This document shows, in pieces, positions 41,326 through 50,113 of a stretch of DNA of 64,000 bases. Within the stretch, counting starts at the first letter, position 1; the number at the start of each line of letters is the position of its first letter. This DNA is from Bacillota bacterium (GTDB lineage: Bacteria > Bacillota > Clostridia > Monoglobales > Firm-18): contig JALOAJ010000007.1 in NCBI GenBank assembly GCA_023228885.1, forward strand, positions 1 through 64,000, in the 5' to 3' direction. Both the position numbers and the translations under genes were made by a program. Under the pieces are notes generated by a model, which saw only the letters and a program-made list of their open reading frames with translations, was not told where the DNA came from and did not search any database.

Positions 41326-42291
41326 ATGAAATTAGGAGTTATGAACCCCGTTTTATATTCCATGTCGCTTGAAAAGTCTGTCGAATATTTGAGTTCGCTC
41401 GGTGTTCAAACTATTGAAATCGGCGTTGGAGGGTATCCGGGAAAAACGCATGTGGATGCAAGGGACTATCTTGAAAACCCTTCAAAAATAAGCGACCTTG
41501 TTGAGCTGCTTAGCAAAAACAACATCGAAATATCAGCGCTTAGCTGTCACGGCAACCCGGTTCATCCGGATAAAGATATTGCAAAGCAATTTCATGATGA
41601 TTTTATCAATGCAATATTGCTTGCCGAAAAATTAAAGGTTGATACAATAGTAGGTTTTTCCGGTTGCCCGGGGGATAGTGAGGGCTCTAAACACCCTAAC
41701 TGGGTTACATGTGCATGGCCGAACGATTATTTGCAGGTGCTTGACTATCAATGGAACGATGTTTTAATTCCATATTGGAAAGAAACTGCCAAATATGCGA
41801 AACAGCATGGCATAAATAAAATTGCTTTTGAAATGCATCCGGGTTTTTGCGTTTATAACACAAGCAGTTTGTTAAAGCTTAGAGAGGCTGTTGGGGAAAT
41901 AATAGGCGCTAACTTTGACCCAAGCCATCTTTTTTGGCAAGGTATAAAACCGGCGGAAGCCATAAAAGCGTTAAAAGGCGCAATATACCACTTCCATGCA
42001 AAGGATACGAAAATAGACGATGCAAACACCGCAATAAACGGTGTTTTGGACACGGGAAGTTATGCCGATTTATCAAAACGCTCATGGTCGTTTAGAACGG
42101 TTGGCTATGGCAATGATTACGATGTTTGGAAAGAAATAATAAGTGCGCTTAAAATGGTTGGTTATGACGGCGCAATAAGCATTGAGCACGAGGACGCCCT
42201 TATGTCGCCTCGTGAAGGGTTGGAAAAAGCGGTAGAGTTTTTAAAAGAAGTTATTATATATGAAAGCGCAGGCGAAATGTGGTGGGTGTAA
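41326..42291 (+). CDS. Sugar phosphate isomerase/epimerase-like TIM barrel (first copy)
   Basis: A 321-residue xylose-isomerase-like TIM-barrel (AP endonuclease 2 superfamily). It shows ALSCHGNPVHPD, DTIVGFSGCPG, IAFEMHPGF, ANFDPSHLFWQG, YHFHAKDTKID and AISIEHEDALM, giving the usual Glu/His/Asp metal ligands. Members act as isomerases, epimerases, or as beta-eliminating 3-keto-glycoside lyases. AAAGGGAGA lies 8 bases before the ATG. It overlaps the second dehydrogenase by 10 bases, so both are coupled. Confidence 0.88.
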   Translation: MKLGVMNPVLYSMSLEKSVEYLSSLGVQTIEIGVGGYPGKTHVDARDYLENPSKISDLVELLSKNNIEISALSCHGNPVHPDKDIAKQFHDDFINAILLAEKLKVDTIVGFSGCPGDSEGSKHPNWVTCAWPNDYLQVLDYQWNDVLIPYWKETAKYAKQHGINKIAFEMHPGFCVYNTSSLLKLREAVGEIIGANFDPSHLFWQGIKPAEAIKALKGAIYHFHAKDTKIDDANTAINGVLDTGSYADLSKRSWSFRTVGYGNDYDVWKEIISALKMVGYDGAISIEHEDALMSPREGLEKAVEFLKEVIIYESAGEMWWV

Positions 42292-43313
42292 GACATAAGG
42301 CGGGGATTATAGGCTGCGGGAATATTTTTCCCATGCATGCCATGTCATTAAAAAACTTGGATTTTGTTGATATTGTGGCGGTATGTGATGTTAAAGAAGA
42401 TAGGGCAGCTGCGGCGGCAAAAAAATATAACTGCAAATATTATACCGATTATAAAAAAATGATTGATGAGGCGGGCATTGATGTTGTGCACATCTGTACG
42501 CCGCATTATCTGCATGCGCCGATGGCAATATATGCGGCAAATGCGAAAAAACATGTAATAACGGAAAAACCGATGTCAATTGAGCATCACGATGCAGTTG
42601 AAATGGTTAATATGGCAAAAGCAAATAATGTTACATTTGGCGTCATATTCCAAAATCATTACAACCCGGGTTCTCAGCTAATAAAAAGCACGCTCGAATC
42701 GGGGGATTTGGGAAAGATTTTATCGGCAAGGGTAATAGTGACATGGAACAGAAGCGATGAATATTACAGCAAGAGCGATTGGAAAGGCACATGGGATAAA
42801 GAGGGCGGCGGCGTTGTGATTGACCAGGCAATACACACCCTTGATTTAATGCGCTGGTTTATTGATAGTGAAATTGATTATGTTGATGCGCAAATTTCCA
42901 ATCGTGCCCATGACATTATTCAAGTAGAGGATAGCGCAGAAGGGGTAATTAAATTTAAAAACAATGTGCTTGCAGCATTTTTTGCCGTAAACTACTACGC
43001 ATATGATGCCCCGGTTGAAATTGAGTTGTATTGCGAGAAGGGGACTGCAAAAATGTACGGTGCGAAAGCCACCATACAGTTTAAAGACGGAAAAATATTG
43101 AAAAAGGATATCGATGAAAACGAAGGCGTTTTCTATGGTTTGGGGGTTAAATCATATTGGGGTGTAAGCCACATAAAGCAGATTAAAAATTTTTATATGT
43201 CAATTATCTCGGGGCAAACTCCGGAAATTGATGGTGAATATGGGCTTAAAACACAGGAAATGATAAGCGCAATTTACAACTCGGGAAAAACAAGCAAACG
43301 CATATATTTTTAA
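42282..43313 (+). CDS. Gfo/Idh/MocA-family oxidoreductase (second copy)
   Basis: A 343-residue relative of the enzyme at 40195, with AGIIGCGNIFPMHAMS, VVHICTPHYLHAPM, TEKPMSIEHHD and VIDQAIHTLDLMRW (catalytic Lys and His motifs). The two are similar in layout but clearly diverged, so they are unlikely to be redundant. The start is a GTG at 42282 (or 42279) inside the end of the upstream gene with a weak ribosome site, which suggests translational coupling. Confidence 0.9.
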   Translation: MGVRHKAGIIGCGNIFPMHAMSLKNLDFVDIVAVCDVKEDRAAAAAKKYNCKYYTDYKKMIDEAGIDVVHICTPHYLHAPMAIYAANAKKHVITEKPMSIEHHDAVEMVNMAKANNVTFGVIFQNHYNPGSQLIKSTLESGDLGKILSARVIVTWNRSDEYYSKSDWKGTWDKEGGGVVIDQAIHTLDLMRWFIDSEIDYVDAQISNRAHDIIQVEDSAEGVIKFKNNVLAAFFAVNYYAYDAPVEIELYCEKGTAKMYGAKATIQFKDGKILKKDIDENEGVFYGLGVKSYWGVSHIKQIKNFYMSIISGQTPEIDGEYGLKTQEMISAIYNSGKTSKRIYF

Positions 43314-43347
43314 AACCTTAAAAAAAGCTAATTGGGGGTATTAATCA

Positions 43348-44079
43348 ATGGAAATAGGTCTTCAGCTTTATTCAATTAAAGACGAAACAAAGCGTGATAT
43401 GCTTTCGTCCATTAAACGCGTTGCCGAAATAGGGTATTCGAGCGTTGAGTTTGCAGGTTACGGCGGCATTGATGCAAAAACAATGAAAAAAGCGCTTTGC
43501 GATTATGGCTTACGCTCAATCGGCACGCATATTTCGTTACAAAGGTTAACGGAATTTTTAGATGAAGAAATAGAATATAACTTAGAAATCGGTACTAAAT
43601 ATTTAATTTTGCCAAGCGCAAAACTTGACACAAAAGATGAAGTGCTGAGCGTTTGCGAAGCTTTAAATGTTGCGGCGCAGCGAGCAAAAAAACATAATCT
43701 TGTTGTTGGTTATCATAATCACTCTAAGGAATTTGCATTAATCGATGATAAATATATTTTTGACATTATGATTGAAAACACAAGCGATGATGTTGTGTTT
43801 GAATTTGATGTGTATTGGGGGGCGGCAGCGGATGTTGAGCCTGTTGGTTATATAGAAAGCCGCAAAAAAATCCAACTTATACACATTAAAGAGCTGCTTG
43901 ATTACACTTCCAAGAAAAACACAGATGTGGGCAGCGGGGTGCTCGATTTCCCCGCAATTATATCGGCAGCAAAAAAACGCGGAATAAAAGATTTTATTGT
44001 AGAGCAAGAACAGACGGAAGGGGATATTTGGGACAGCATAAAAAACGGTATCGATTATTTAAACAGCCTTTCTTTGTAA
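43348..44079 (+). CDS. Sugar phosphate isomerase/epimerase-like TIM barrel (second copy)
   Basis: A 243-residue TIM-barrel protein of the xylose-isomerase-like group. Motifs: GLQLYSIKDETKRDM, GYSSVEFAGYGG, VVGYHNHSKEF, VVFEFDVYWGAAADVEP, LIHIKELL and FIVEQEQTEGD. It is 78 residues shorter than the first copy and distantly related. GGGGG lies 9 bases before the ATG. It is the last gene of the lacI operon. Enzymes of this type with the NHxxEF and VEQE motifs are common partners of Gfo/Idh/MocA dehydrogenases. Confidence 0.88.
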   Translation: MEIGLQLYSIKDETKRDMLSSIKRVAEIGYSSVEFAGYGGIDAKTMKKALCDYGLRSIGTHISLQRLTEFLDEEIEYNLEIGTKYLILPSAKLDTKDEVLSVCEALNVAAQRAKKHNLVVGYHNHSKEFALIDDKYIFDIMIENTSDDVVFEFDVYWGAAADVEPVGYIESRKKIQLIHIKELLDYTSKKNTDVGSGVLDFPAIISAAKKRGIKDFIVEQEQTEGDIWDSIKNGIDYLNSLSL

Positions 44080-44210
44080 TGTATCTTCAATGTGATAATG
44101 TTACAGAAACTTTCCTTTAAAGGGCATATAATGTATGTATTGAAGAATAATATACTAATATGTGTAAGGCTTGAAATGTGTTGCATATGTTAAAGAAAGG
44201 GTTGGTTAAA

Positions 44211-44525
44211 ATGGCAGTATTGGAAATCACCAAAGATAATTTTGATAGCGAGGTTATGCAAAGCGATAAACCTGTTTTAGTTGATTTTTGGGCTCCGTGG
44301 TGCGGACCGTGCAGGATGGTCGGACCTGTTATTGAAGAAATAGGCGCTGAGCTTTCGGGAAAAGCGAAAGTTGGAAAGGTAAATGTAGATGAGCAGCCCG
44401 AACTTGCATCAAAATTCCAAGTTATGAGCATACCCACCCTTGTTGTAATTAAAGATGGCAAGGTTGTGGAAACCGCTGTGGGCGCTCGTTCAAAACAGGC
44501 TTTGATTGATATGATTGGCGTATAA
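44211..44525 (+). CDS. trxA: Thioredoxin
   Basis: A 104-residue thioredoxin that reduces protein disulfides. The active site WCGPC has its cysteines at 31 and 34, and the cis-proline is in MSIPTLVV. AAAGGG is 9 bases before the ATG at 44211; upstream in-frame ATGs lack a site. A TATAAT at 44127-44132 may be its -10 box, but no good -35 is seen at normal spacing. A bidirectional terminator follows. Confidence 0.95.
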   Translation: MAVLEITKDNFDSEVMQSDKPVLVDFWAPWCGPCRMVGPVIEEIGAELSGKAKVGKVNVDEQPELASKFQVMSIPTLVVIKDGKVVETAVGARSKQALIDMIGV

Positions 44526-44540
44526 TAAAAGAGTTTTAAT

Positions 44541-44575
44541 AAAAGCCGACAGAGTAGGTTGCCCTGTCGGCTTTT
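44541..44575. terminator. Bidirectional terminator between trxA and nth
   Basis: A perfect 12-bp stem (AAAAGCCGACAG at 44541-44552 with 44564-44575) and an 11-base loop, flanked by A-runs and T-runs, so it works for both convergent genes. Confidence 0.88.
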
Positions 44576-44579
44576 ACTG

Positions 44580-45212
44580 TTATAAGTTTTTATCGCACAG
44601 GCTTGAAATGGGGCAGTTTTCACAATCGGGGCGGCGGGCTTTACAATATTGACGCCCATGCCACACAAGCTGGTGTGAAAATAATGCTTGATATTTTGGG
44701 GGAACAATTTTGGCTAAATCAAGCTCAACCTTGTAAGGGTCGGTATGCTTTGTAAGACCTATGCGGCGTGACAGCCTGCCTGCATGTGTATCCACAACAA
44801 CGGCGGGTTTTTCGTAAACATCGCCCAAAATTATATTAGCGGTTTTTCTGCCTACCCCGGGCAGTTTCAATAGGCTATCCATATTATCGGGAACCTCTCC
44901 GCCAAAGTCAGAAATCAGCATTTTGCTTGCCGCAATAATATTTTTAGCTTTATTTTTGAAAAATCCGCAAGAGTAAATTTCCTTCATAAACTCGTTTAAG
45001 TCGGCGTTTGCAAAGTCGCTTAGCGTTTTATATTTTTTAAGCAGCTCGTTCATAATAATATTTACCCTTTCGTCGGTACATTGCGCCGCTAACTGAGTTG
45101 CAATTAAAAGCTCGTACGGTTTTTCATAGTCAAGGGTGCATTTGGCATCGTATATATCATCAAATATTTTTCTTATTTTTGAAACTCTTTCTTTATTATT
45201 AATTTTTCCCAC
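44580..45212 (-). CDS. nth: Endonuclease III (DNA glycosylase/AP lyase)
   Basis: A 210-residue base-excision repair enzyme that removes oxidised pyrimidines. The helix-hairpin-helix LLKLPGVGRKTANIILGD contains the catalytic Lys, VVVDTHAGRLSRR the catalytic Asp, and the C-terminus the 4Fe-4S motif C-x6-C-x2-C-x5-C (YCKARRPDCENCPISSLC). It starts at a GTG (45212) with AAGGGGAG 9 bases upstream. Confidence 0.96.
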   Translation of the reverse strand: MGKINNKERVSKIRKIFDDIYDAKCTLDYEKPYELLIATQLAAQCTDERVNIIMNELLKKYKTLSDFANADLNEFMKEIYSCGFFKNKAKNIIAASKMLISDFGGEVPDNMDSLLKLPGVGRKTANIILGDVYEKPAVVVDTHAGRLSRRIGLTKHTDPYKVELDLAKIVPPKYQALFSHQLVWHGRQYCKARRPDCENCPISSLCDKNL

Positions 45213-45275
45213 TTTTTCAATCTCCCCTTTTTTATTTTATTTTACAAAATATATTGTTATATGTCAATGTTACAC

Positions 45276-45304
45276 TTGCGCAAAAGGTAAAAAAATATTA
45301 TAAT
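45276..45304 (+). promoter_or_regulatory. Sigma-A promoter of glyA-rarA
   Basis: TTGCGC at 45276-45281 and TATAAT at 45299-45304 with an exact 17-base spacer, 46 bases before the glyA start. The -35 box is off-consensus in its last three bases. Confidence 0.65.
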
Positions 45305-45350
45305 GGTGGTATTAAGTATTTGAAAGGGATTAAATCAAGGAGGAAAACAT

Positions 45351-46583
45351 ATGTTTGAAAAACTAAAGAATGCGGATCCAAAGGTGGCCGAGGCGGTTGA
45401 ATTGGAATTAACCCGTCAACGGTCAAAAATTGAGCTTATCGCATCGGAAAACTTTGTAAGCGAGGCGGTTATGGAGGCAATGGGCACGCCGCTTACCAAT
45501 AAATACGCCGAGGGATATCCGGGCAAAAGATACTACGGCGGCTGCGAATATGTTGATATAGTTGAAAACTTGGCACGCGACCGCGCGTGTGAAATATTTG
45601 GAGCGGAGCACGCCAATGTTCAGCCTCATTCTGGCGCACAGGCTAATTTGGCTGTGTTTTTCGCGGCGCTAAACCCCGGCGACACCGTTTTGGGAATGAA
45701 CCTTGCGCATGGAGGGCATTTGAGCCATGGAAGTCCGGTGAATATATCAGGCAAATATTTTAACATTGTGCCGTATGGCGTTGATGATGTAACGCATACG
45801 ATAGATTATAACAAGCTGGAAAAATTAGCTGTGGAGAATAAACCCAAGATGATAATTGCAGGCGCAAGCGCTTACCCAAGAGAAATAGACTTTGAACGGT
45901 TTGCGCACATTGCAAAACAAGTGGGTGCATACTTAATGGTGGATATGGCGCATATTGCCGGCTTAGTTGCCGCCAAGGAGCATTCAAACCCTATACCGTA
46001 TGCCGATTTTGTCACTACTACAACGCACAAAACATTGAGAGGCCCACGGGGCGGCATGATACTTTGCCCTCAAAAACATGCAAAGTTAGTTGATAAGTCA
46101 ATATTCCCCGGTATACAGGGCGGTCCCCTGATGCATGTTATAGCCTCAAAGGCTGTATGCTTTGGCGAGGCGCTAAAACCGGAGTTTAAAGAATATCAAA
46201 AAAATATTAAGAAAAACGCCAAGGCGCTTTCGGATGCGTTGATGGATAACGGCTTTAACTTAATATCGGGTGGAACGGACAATCACCTTATGCTAATTGA
46301 TTTGCAAAATATGAATATTACCGGCAAAGAAGCTGAAAGACGGCTTGATGATGTTGGGATAACATGCAATAAAAATGCAATACCGAATGACCCGCAAAGC
46401 CCATTTGTTACAAGCGGCATTAGATTAGGCACTCCCGCTGTCACAACACGCGGCTTTAATGCCGATGATATGGTGGAAATTGCCCATCTTATATCATTAA
46501 CAATTAAGGATTACAATTTAAATAAAGGGGAAGTAAAGCAACGGGTTGCTGCATTGTGCGGCAAGTATAAGTTATATGAATAG
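45351..46583 (+). CDS. glyA: Serine hydroxymethyltransferase
   Basis: A 410-residue PLP enzyme that converts serine and tetrahydrofolate to glycine and methylene-THF. It shows LIASENFVSEAVMEAMG, NKYAEGYPGKRYYGG, VQPHSGAQAN, MVDMAHIAGLVA and the PLP-lysine motif TTTTHKTLRGPRGG (Lys near 227). Length is standard. An excellent AGGAGG site precedes the ATG. It overlaps the rarA start by 8 bases. Confidence 0.97.
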   Translation: MFEKLKNADPKVAEAVELELTRQRSKIELIASENFVSEAVMEAMGTPLTNKYAEGYPGKRYYGGCEYVDIVENLARDRACEIFGAEHANVQPHSGAQANLAVFFAALNPGDTVLGMNLAHGGHLSHGSPVNISGKYFNIVPYGVDDVTHTIDYNKLEKLAVENKPKMIIAGASAYPREIDFERFAHIAKQVGAYLMVDMAHIAGLVAAKEHSNPIPYADFVTTTTHKTLRGPRGGMILCPQKHAKLVDKSIFPGIQGGPLMHVIASKAVCFGEALKPEFKEYQKNIKKNAKALSDALMDNGFNLISGGTDNHLMLIDLQNMNITGKEAERRLDDVGITCNKNAIPNDPQSPFVTSGIRLGTPAVTTRGFNADDMVEIAHLISLTIKDYNLNKGEVKQRVAALCGKYKLYE

Positions 46584-47853
46584 ACCGCTTGCCGATAGGA
46601 TACGCCCTTTGTCGCTTGATGACATTGTGGGGCAGCGCCATATTTTGGGGGAAGGAAAGCTGCTGCGCAAAATGATTGAATACGGCAGGCTCGGCAACAC
46701 AATCTTTTACGGCCCTTCGGGCACCGGTAAGACAACGGTTGCATATATTGCCGCCAAGATATCCGAAAAAAAGTTTTACAAATTAAACGCAACCAACGCA
46801 GGTGTGTCGGATATTAAAAATATAATATCCGACATAGGCGGGTTTTCATCGCAAAAAGGGATACTTTTATACTTGGACGAAATACAAAACTTCAATAAAA
46901 AACAGCAACAATCTTTGCTTGAGGTAATAGAAAGCGGCAACATAACGCTGATAGCAAGCACAACGGAAAACCCGTATTTTTATATATACAATGCTATTTT
47001 AAGCCGCAGCACGGTTTTTGAATTTAAGCCGATTGAGGCTGACGACATTCTAAAGGCAATTTACAGGGCGGTTGAAATTACACAAAAGGATTTTCAAAAT
47101 GTTAAAATTGAACTTCATGCCGATGCGGCAAAACATATTGCAAACATGGCAAACGGCGATGTTAGGCGGGCGCTCAACGCAGTTGAGCTTTGCGTTTACG
47201 GCACATATTCAGACAAAAACGAAAAAATTATAATCGATTTGGAAACAGCAGTGCAAGCAAGCCAAAAAAAAGCCATAACCTATGACAAACTTGGTGACAA
47301 TCATTACGACATACTTAGCGCATTTCAAAAAAGTATTCGGGGCAGCGACCCGGATGCCGCAACCCATTATCTTGCAAGGCTTGTGTCGGCGGATGATTTG
47401 CTGTCTATATGCCGCAGACTGATGGTTATTGCTTGCGAAGATGTTGGAATGGCGTATCCGTCGGCAGTATCAATAGTTAAAAGTTGTATTGATTGCGCAT
47501 TACAGCTTGGCTTTCCCGAAGCAAGAATTCCGCTCTCACAGGCGGTAATTTTGCTTGCAACAGCGCCAAAATCAAACTCAGCAATACTTGCAATTGATGC
47601 GGCAATTTCAGATATTCAAACCGGAAAGGTTGGAGAAATCCTCCCTCATTTGCGCGACAGTCATTACAGCGGCGCAAAAAAAATGGGCAGAGGGATAGAT
47701 TATAAATTCCCTCATGACTTCCCAAACCACTATGTAAAGCAACAGTATTTGCCTGACACGCTAAAGGATAAGCAATATTACGCTCCGCAAAATAATAAAT
47801 TTGAAAAAAGCATAGAAAGATACAGAAAAGGGCTAATAAAAGATGAGCTTTAG
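46576..47853 (+). CDS. rarA: Replication-associated recombination protein A (AAA+ ATPase)
   Basis: A 425-residue AAA+ protein of the RarA/MgsA/WRNIP1 family, related to clamp loaders and acting at stalled replication forks. RPLADRIRPLSLDDIVGQ opens the protein; Walker A is GPSGTGKTT, Walker B LYLDEIQNF, sensor 1 IASTTENPYF, and sensor 2 lies in GDVRRALNAVEL. The C-terminal tetramerisation domain has KSIRGSDPDAATHYLARLV and YKFPHDFPNHYVKQQYLPD. The ATG at 46576 lies within the last codons of glyA. Confidence 0.95.
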   Translation: MNRPLADRIRPLSLDDIVGQRHILGEGKLLRKMIEYGRLGNTIFYGPSGTGKTTVAYIAAKISEKKFYKLNATNAGVSDIKNIISDIGGFSSQKGILLYLDEIQNFNKKQQQSLLEVIESGNITLIASTTENPYFYIYNAILSRSTVFEFKPIEADDILKAIYRAVEITQKDFQNVKIELHADAAKHIANMANGDVRRALNAVELCVYGTYSDKNEKIIIDLETAVQASQKKAITYDKLGDNHYDILSAFQKSIRGSDPDAATHYLARLVSADDLLSICRRLMVIACEDVGMAYPSAVSIVKSCIDCALQLGFPEARIPLSQAVILLATAPKSNSAILAIDAAISDIQTGKVGEILPHLRDSHYSGAKKMGRGIDYKFPHDFPNHYVKQQYLPDTLKDKQYYAPQNNKFEKSIERYRKGLIKDEL

Positions 47854-47944
47854 CGCCGAGCATCCTGTTCCGTCAAAAGCCCTCCGAAAATATTGAATAA
47901 GAGTTTACATAACAATAAAAAATAAGGTGGAAGGCGGTATTTTA

Positions 47945-48652
47945 ATGATTAGAGTTACAATTTGGAATGAATACATACACGAAAAAAATAATTTGCAAGC
48001 AGGCAAGATATACCCAAACGGAATACATTCGCAAATCGCAAGTTTTTTAAAAAGTGATGATATTCAAGTGTCAACAGCCACATTGGATATGCCCGAGCAC
48101 GGTTTGACCGAGGAGGTGCTGAAAAACACAGATGTTTTGGTTTGGTGGGGTCATGTTGGGCACAACGATGTAAGGGACGAGGTGGCAGACAGGGTTGCAG
48201 AATCGGTATTAAAAGGGATGGGGCTAATTGCGCTGCATTCTGCGCATCATTCTAAGCCTTTTAAAAAGCTAATGGGAACTTCTTGTAATTTAAACTGGAG
48301 AGAGGACGCATATGAGCGGTTATGGTGCATTGCGCCCCATCACCCGATTTCAATGGGGGTTCCAAGCAGTTTTGTGCTTGAACAAGAAGAAATGTACGGC
48401 GAGCCTTTTGATATACCAAAGCCCGAGGAGGTAATTTTTACCGGTTGGTATAAAAGCGGAGAAGTTTTCAGAAGCGGTTGTACCTTCACACGGGGATACG
48501 GGAAAATTTTTTATTTTCAACCGGGGCATGAAACATATCCCATTTATTATAACGAACATGTTCAAAGGATAATTAAAAATGCGGTTGCTTGGGCAAACCC
48601 CCTTTTAAAATTGGAAAAGCTAATATGTCCAAATACCCAGCCGCTTGAATAA
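47945..48652 (+). CDS. ThuA-like domain protein
   Basis: A 235-residue protein of the ThuA/trehalose-utilisation family (class I glutamine amidotransferase-like fold). Segments: IRVTIWNEYIHEKNN, LTEEVLKNTDVLVWWGHVGH, GLIALHSAHHSKPFKKLMGT, and the C-terminal YFQPGHETYPIYYN. ThuA proteins occur in disaccharide and 3-keto-sugar pathways but their exact activity is debated. No signal peptide. GGCGG lies about 7 bases before the ATG at 47945. A terminator and a group II intron relic follow directly. Confidence 0.85.
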   Translation: MIRVTIWNEYIHEKNNLQAGKIYPNGIHSQIASFLKSDDIQVSTATLDMPEHGLTEEVLKNTDVLVWWGHVGHNDVRDEVADRVAESVLKGMGLIALHSAHHSKPFKKLMGTSCNLNWREDAYERLWCIAPHHPISMGVPSSFVLEQEEMYGEPFDIPKPEEVIFTGWYKSGEVFRSGCTFTRGYGKIFYFQPGHETYPIYYNEHVQRIIKNAVAWANPLLKLEKLICPNTQPLE

Positions 48653-48670
48653 ACAAGAAAAATGCAATAT

Positions 48671-48698
48671 AAAAAAGACCGTAAATGCGGTCTTTTTT
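48671..48698 (+). terminator. Rho-independent terminator after the ThuA-like gene
   Basis: An 11-bp perfect stem (48671-48681 with 48688-48698) with a 6-base loop and a T6 tail. The group II intron relic begins only 4 bases later. Confidence 0.85.
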
Positions 48699-48702
48699 AT
48701 AT

Positions 48703-48938
48703 GTGTGCCGAGTATGGCATAAATCTAAACGGTGAAAGCCCGAAGCGGACATACTCATAGCCAACTGCGACAATCCACACGACAATTACGAACAAGCGGT
48801 TAGAACAAAGAATCCCTGTCAAACCTCTATAAAAAAGCCCATTTAGCAGCGTCTGCTGCGAATTGAACCGATGTGTACCGAACGGTACGCGCGGTGGTGT
48901 GAGAGGGGTGAAGCTTTATAGGTTAGCCTCCACTCAAT
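48703..48938 (+). mobile_element. ORF-less group II intron relic
   Basis: The stretch starts with GTGTG (consensus GUGYG) and continues with a GTGTGCC...GGCA stem and AAACGGTGAAAG, as in bacterial group II intron 5' ends. Near the 3' end a domain V-like hairpin is clear: ACCG/CGGT and GTGTACC/GGTACGC around a GAAC loop (48867-48894), followed by GGTGGTGTGAGAGG and a degenerate domain VI ending near CCACTC at 48936. A short GCAGC/GCTGC hairpin (48846-48859) stands where domain IV would be. At about 236 bases it is far too short for a full ribozyme and has no reverse transcriptase, so it is a deletion relic. The 3' end is approximate. It fills nearly all of the 303-bp gap. Confidence 0.65.
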
Positions 48939-48955
48939 TAATCAAAAACATCAAC

Positions 48956-49954
48956 TTATTTTATTGTAAAATCTATATCCAACACTTCGCTTAGCAGCTG
49001 GATGGGAACAAAGGTTTTATCGTTTATAAGTTCCGCTTTGGGTAAAATGCTTTTTGTTTTCTGGTTTTTATATTCATTCAACCCAATTTTAAAGCTTGTC
49101 TCCACATCACCTTGTTTTACATCTACCGAATGGTCAGCATCATGCCAAGTAACCGTAAAGCCTAAGGCTTCCATAATTGCTCTTATCGGAATTAGCACAT
49201 CGCCGCTTTCTTTTAAAACAATCCTTTCGGTATCCTGCAAGAGAAATTCATTATCGTTTAGAAAAACCCGGTTGTTTTCCAAGGAAAAAACTATTGTTGA
49301 ATTGTTGCTGTTTTTTGGCGTTTGTATAAATATTGTATCTTGCGAAGTAGCCTGCCCGGGGTAGCTAAGCGCCATGATTTCATAATACACCAAAAGTTCT
49401 GTGCCTGTTGTTATATCATCAATGGAAGGAATGTCTTTTGTTTTGAATGACCTATAAGGGTTTTCCTTCATAATGGTGATAAGGCTTGCATTATCGCCGG
49501 TTAAAACAGTTATATCGCCGCTTTCTTTTTGATTGATTTCCTTAACCTGTATGTAATCATAAGGGGTTTTGCCGTTTTCAAAATTTATCAGCAAGCAAAA
49601 GGCATTGGTTTGCGGCGGTAAACTGCGCGTCATAATCGGGGAATAGTATCCCTTTATTTTACTCCCTTCCGCTATATCTTGAACATTTTGGGGCAGACCT
49701 GTGTGTGCATCTGCAACAGATGTGCTATCGAACACCTTTAAAACCACAATGCCCATATCCTCATTATCGGGCTTTAAATTTAAAAATGTGACACCATCAT
49801 TATCATTGATTTCCAACACTTCCCCCACAACCGACAAATAAGCCGGCATTTCTTGTTGCGAAATCAATTCCGGTAATGCATCATCCGCTAATAATGATAT
49901 CGGAAAGCAAAGAGCCATTGCAAAGGTTAAAAATGCAGTAAATATTTTTTTCAT
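48956..49954 (-). CDS. Secreted protein with copper-amine-oxidase-like stalk domain
   Basis: A 332-residue exported protein. The signal peptide (MKKIFTAFLTFAMALCFPIS..LLADD) spans residues 1-24. The middle region (about 30-210) is of unknown type. The C-terminal 110 residues are a Cu_amine_oxidN1 (stalk) domain: VFLNDNEFLLQD, VLIPIRAIMEALGFTVTWHD, VFVPIQLLSEVL-like TFVPIQLLSEVLDIDF. Despite the name this domain binds no copper; it is common in Clostridial wall proteins. AGGAGG lies 10 bases before the ATG at 49954. Its stop is about 18 bases from the intron relic. Confidence 0.85.
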   Translation of the reverse strand: MKKIFTAFLTFAMALCFPISLLADDALPELISQQEMPAYLSVVGEVLEINDNDGVTFLNLKPDNEDMGIVVLKVFDSTSVADAHTGLPQNVQDIAEGSKIKGYYSPIMTRSLPPQTNAFCLLINFENGKTPYDYIQVKEINQKESGDITVLTGDNASLITIMKENPYRSFKTKDIPSIDDITTGTELLVYYEIMALSYPGQATSQDTIFIQTPKNSNNSTIVFSLENNRVFLNDNEFLLQDTERIVLKESGDVLIPIRAIMEALGFTVTWHDADHSVDVKQGDVETSFKIGLNEYKNQKTKSILPKAELINDKTFVPIQLLSEVLDIDFTIK

Positions 49955-50113
49955 TGATAAAACGCCTCCTAAAGTTTTTTGTAACCTCAATTATTTAGAC
50001 GAATAATTACAAAAAAAGTTCCCACAACGATTCTTTAAGCCCGATTAACACAAAATCACTATCCACTAAAAGGGGATGTTTTACCAACAACGCGTATGTG
50101 TCCTTGTGATGTT

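Noticed and set aside
44127..44132. TATAAT box before trxA as a defined promoter
   Set aside because: No acceptable -35 element at 15-19 bases; kept only as a remark.
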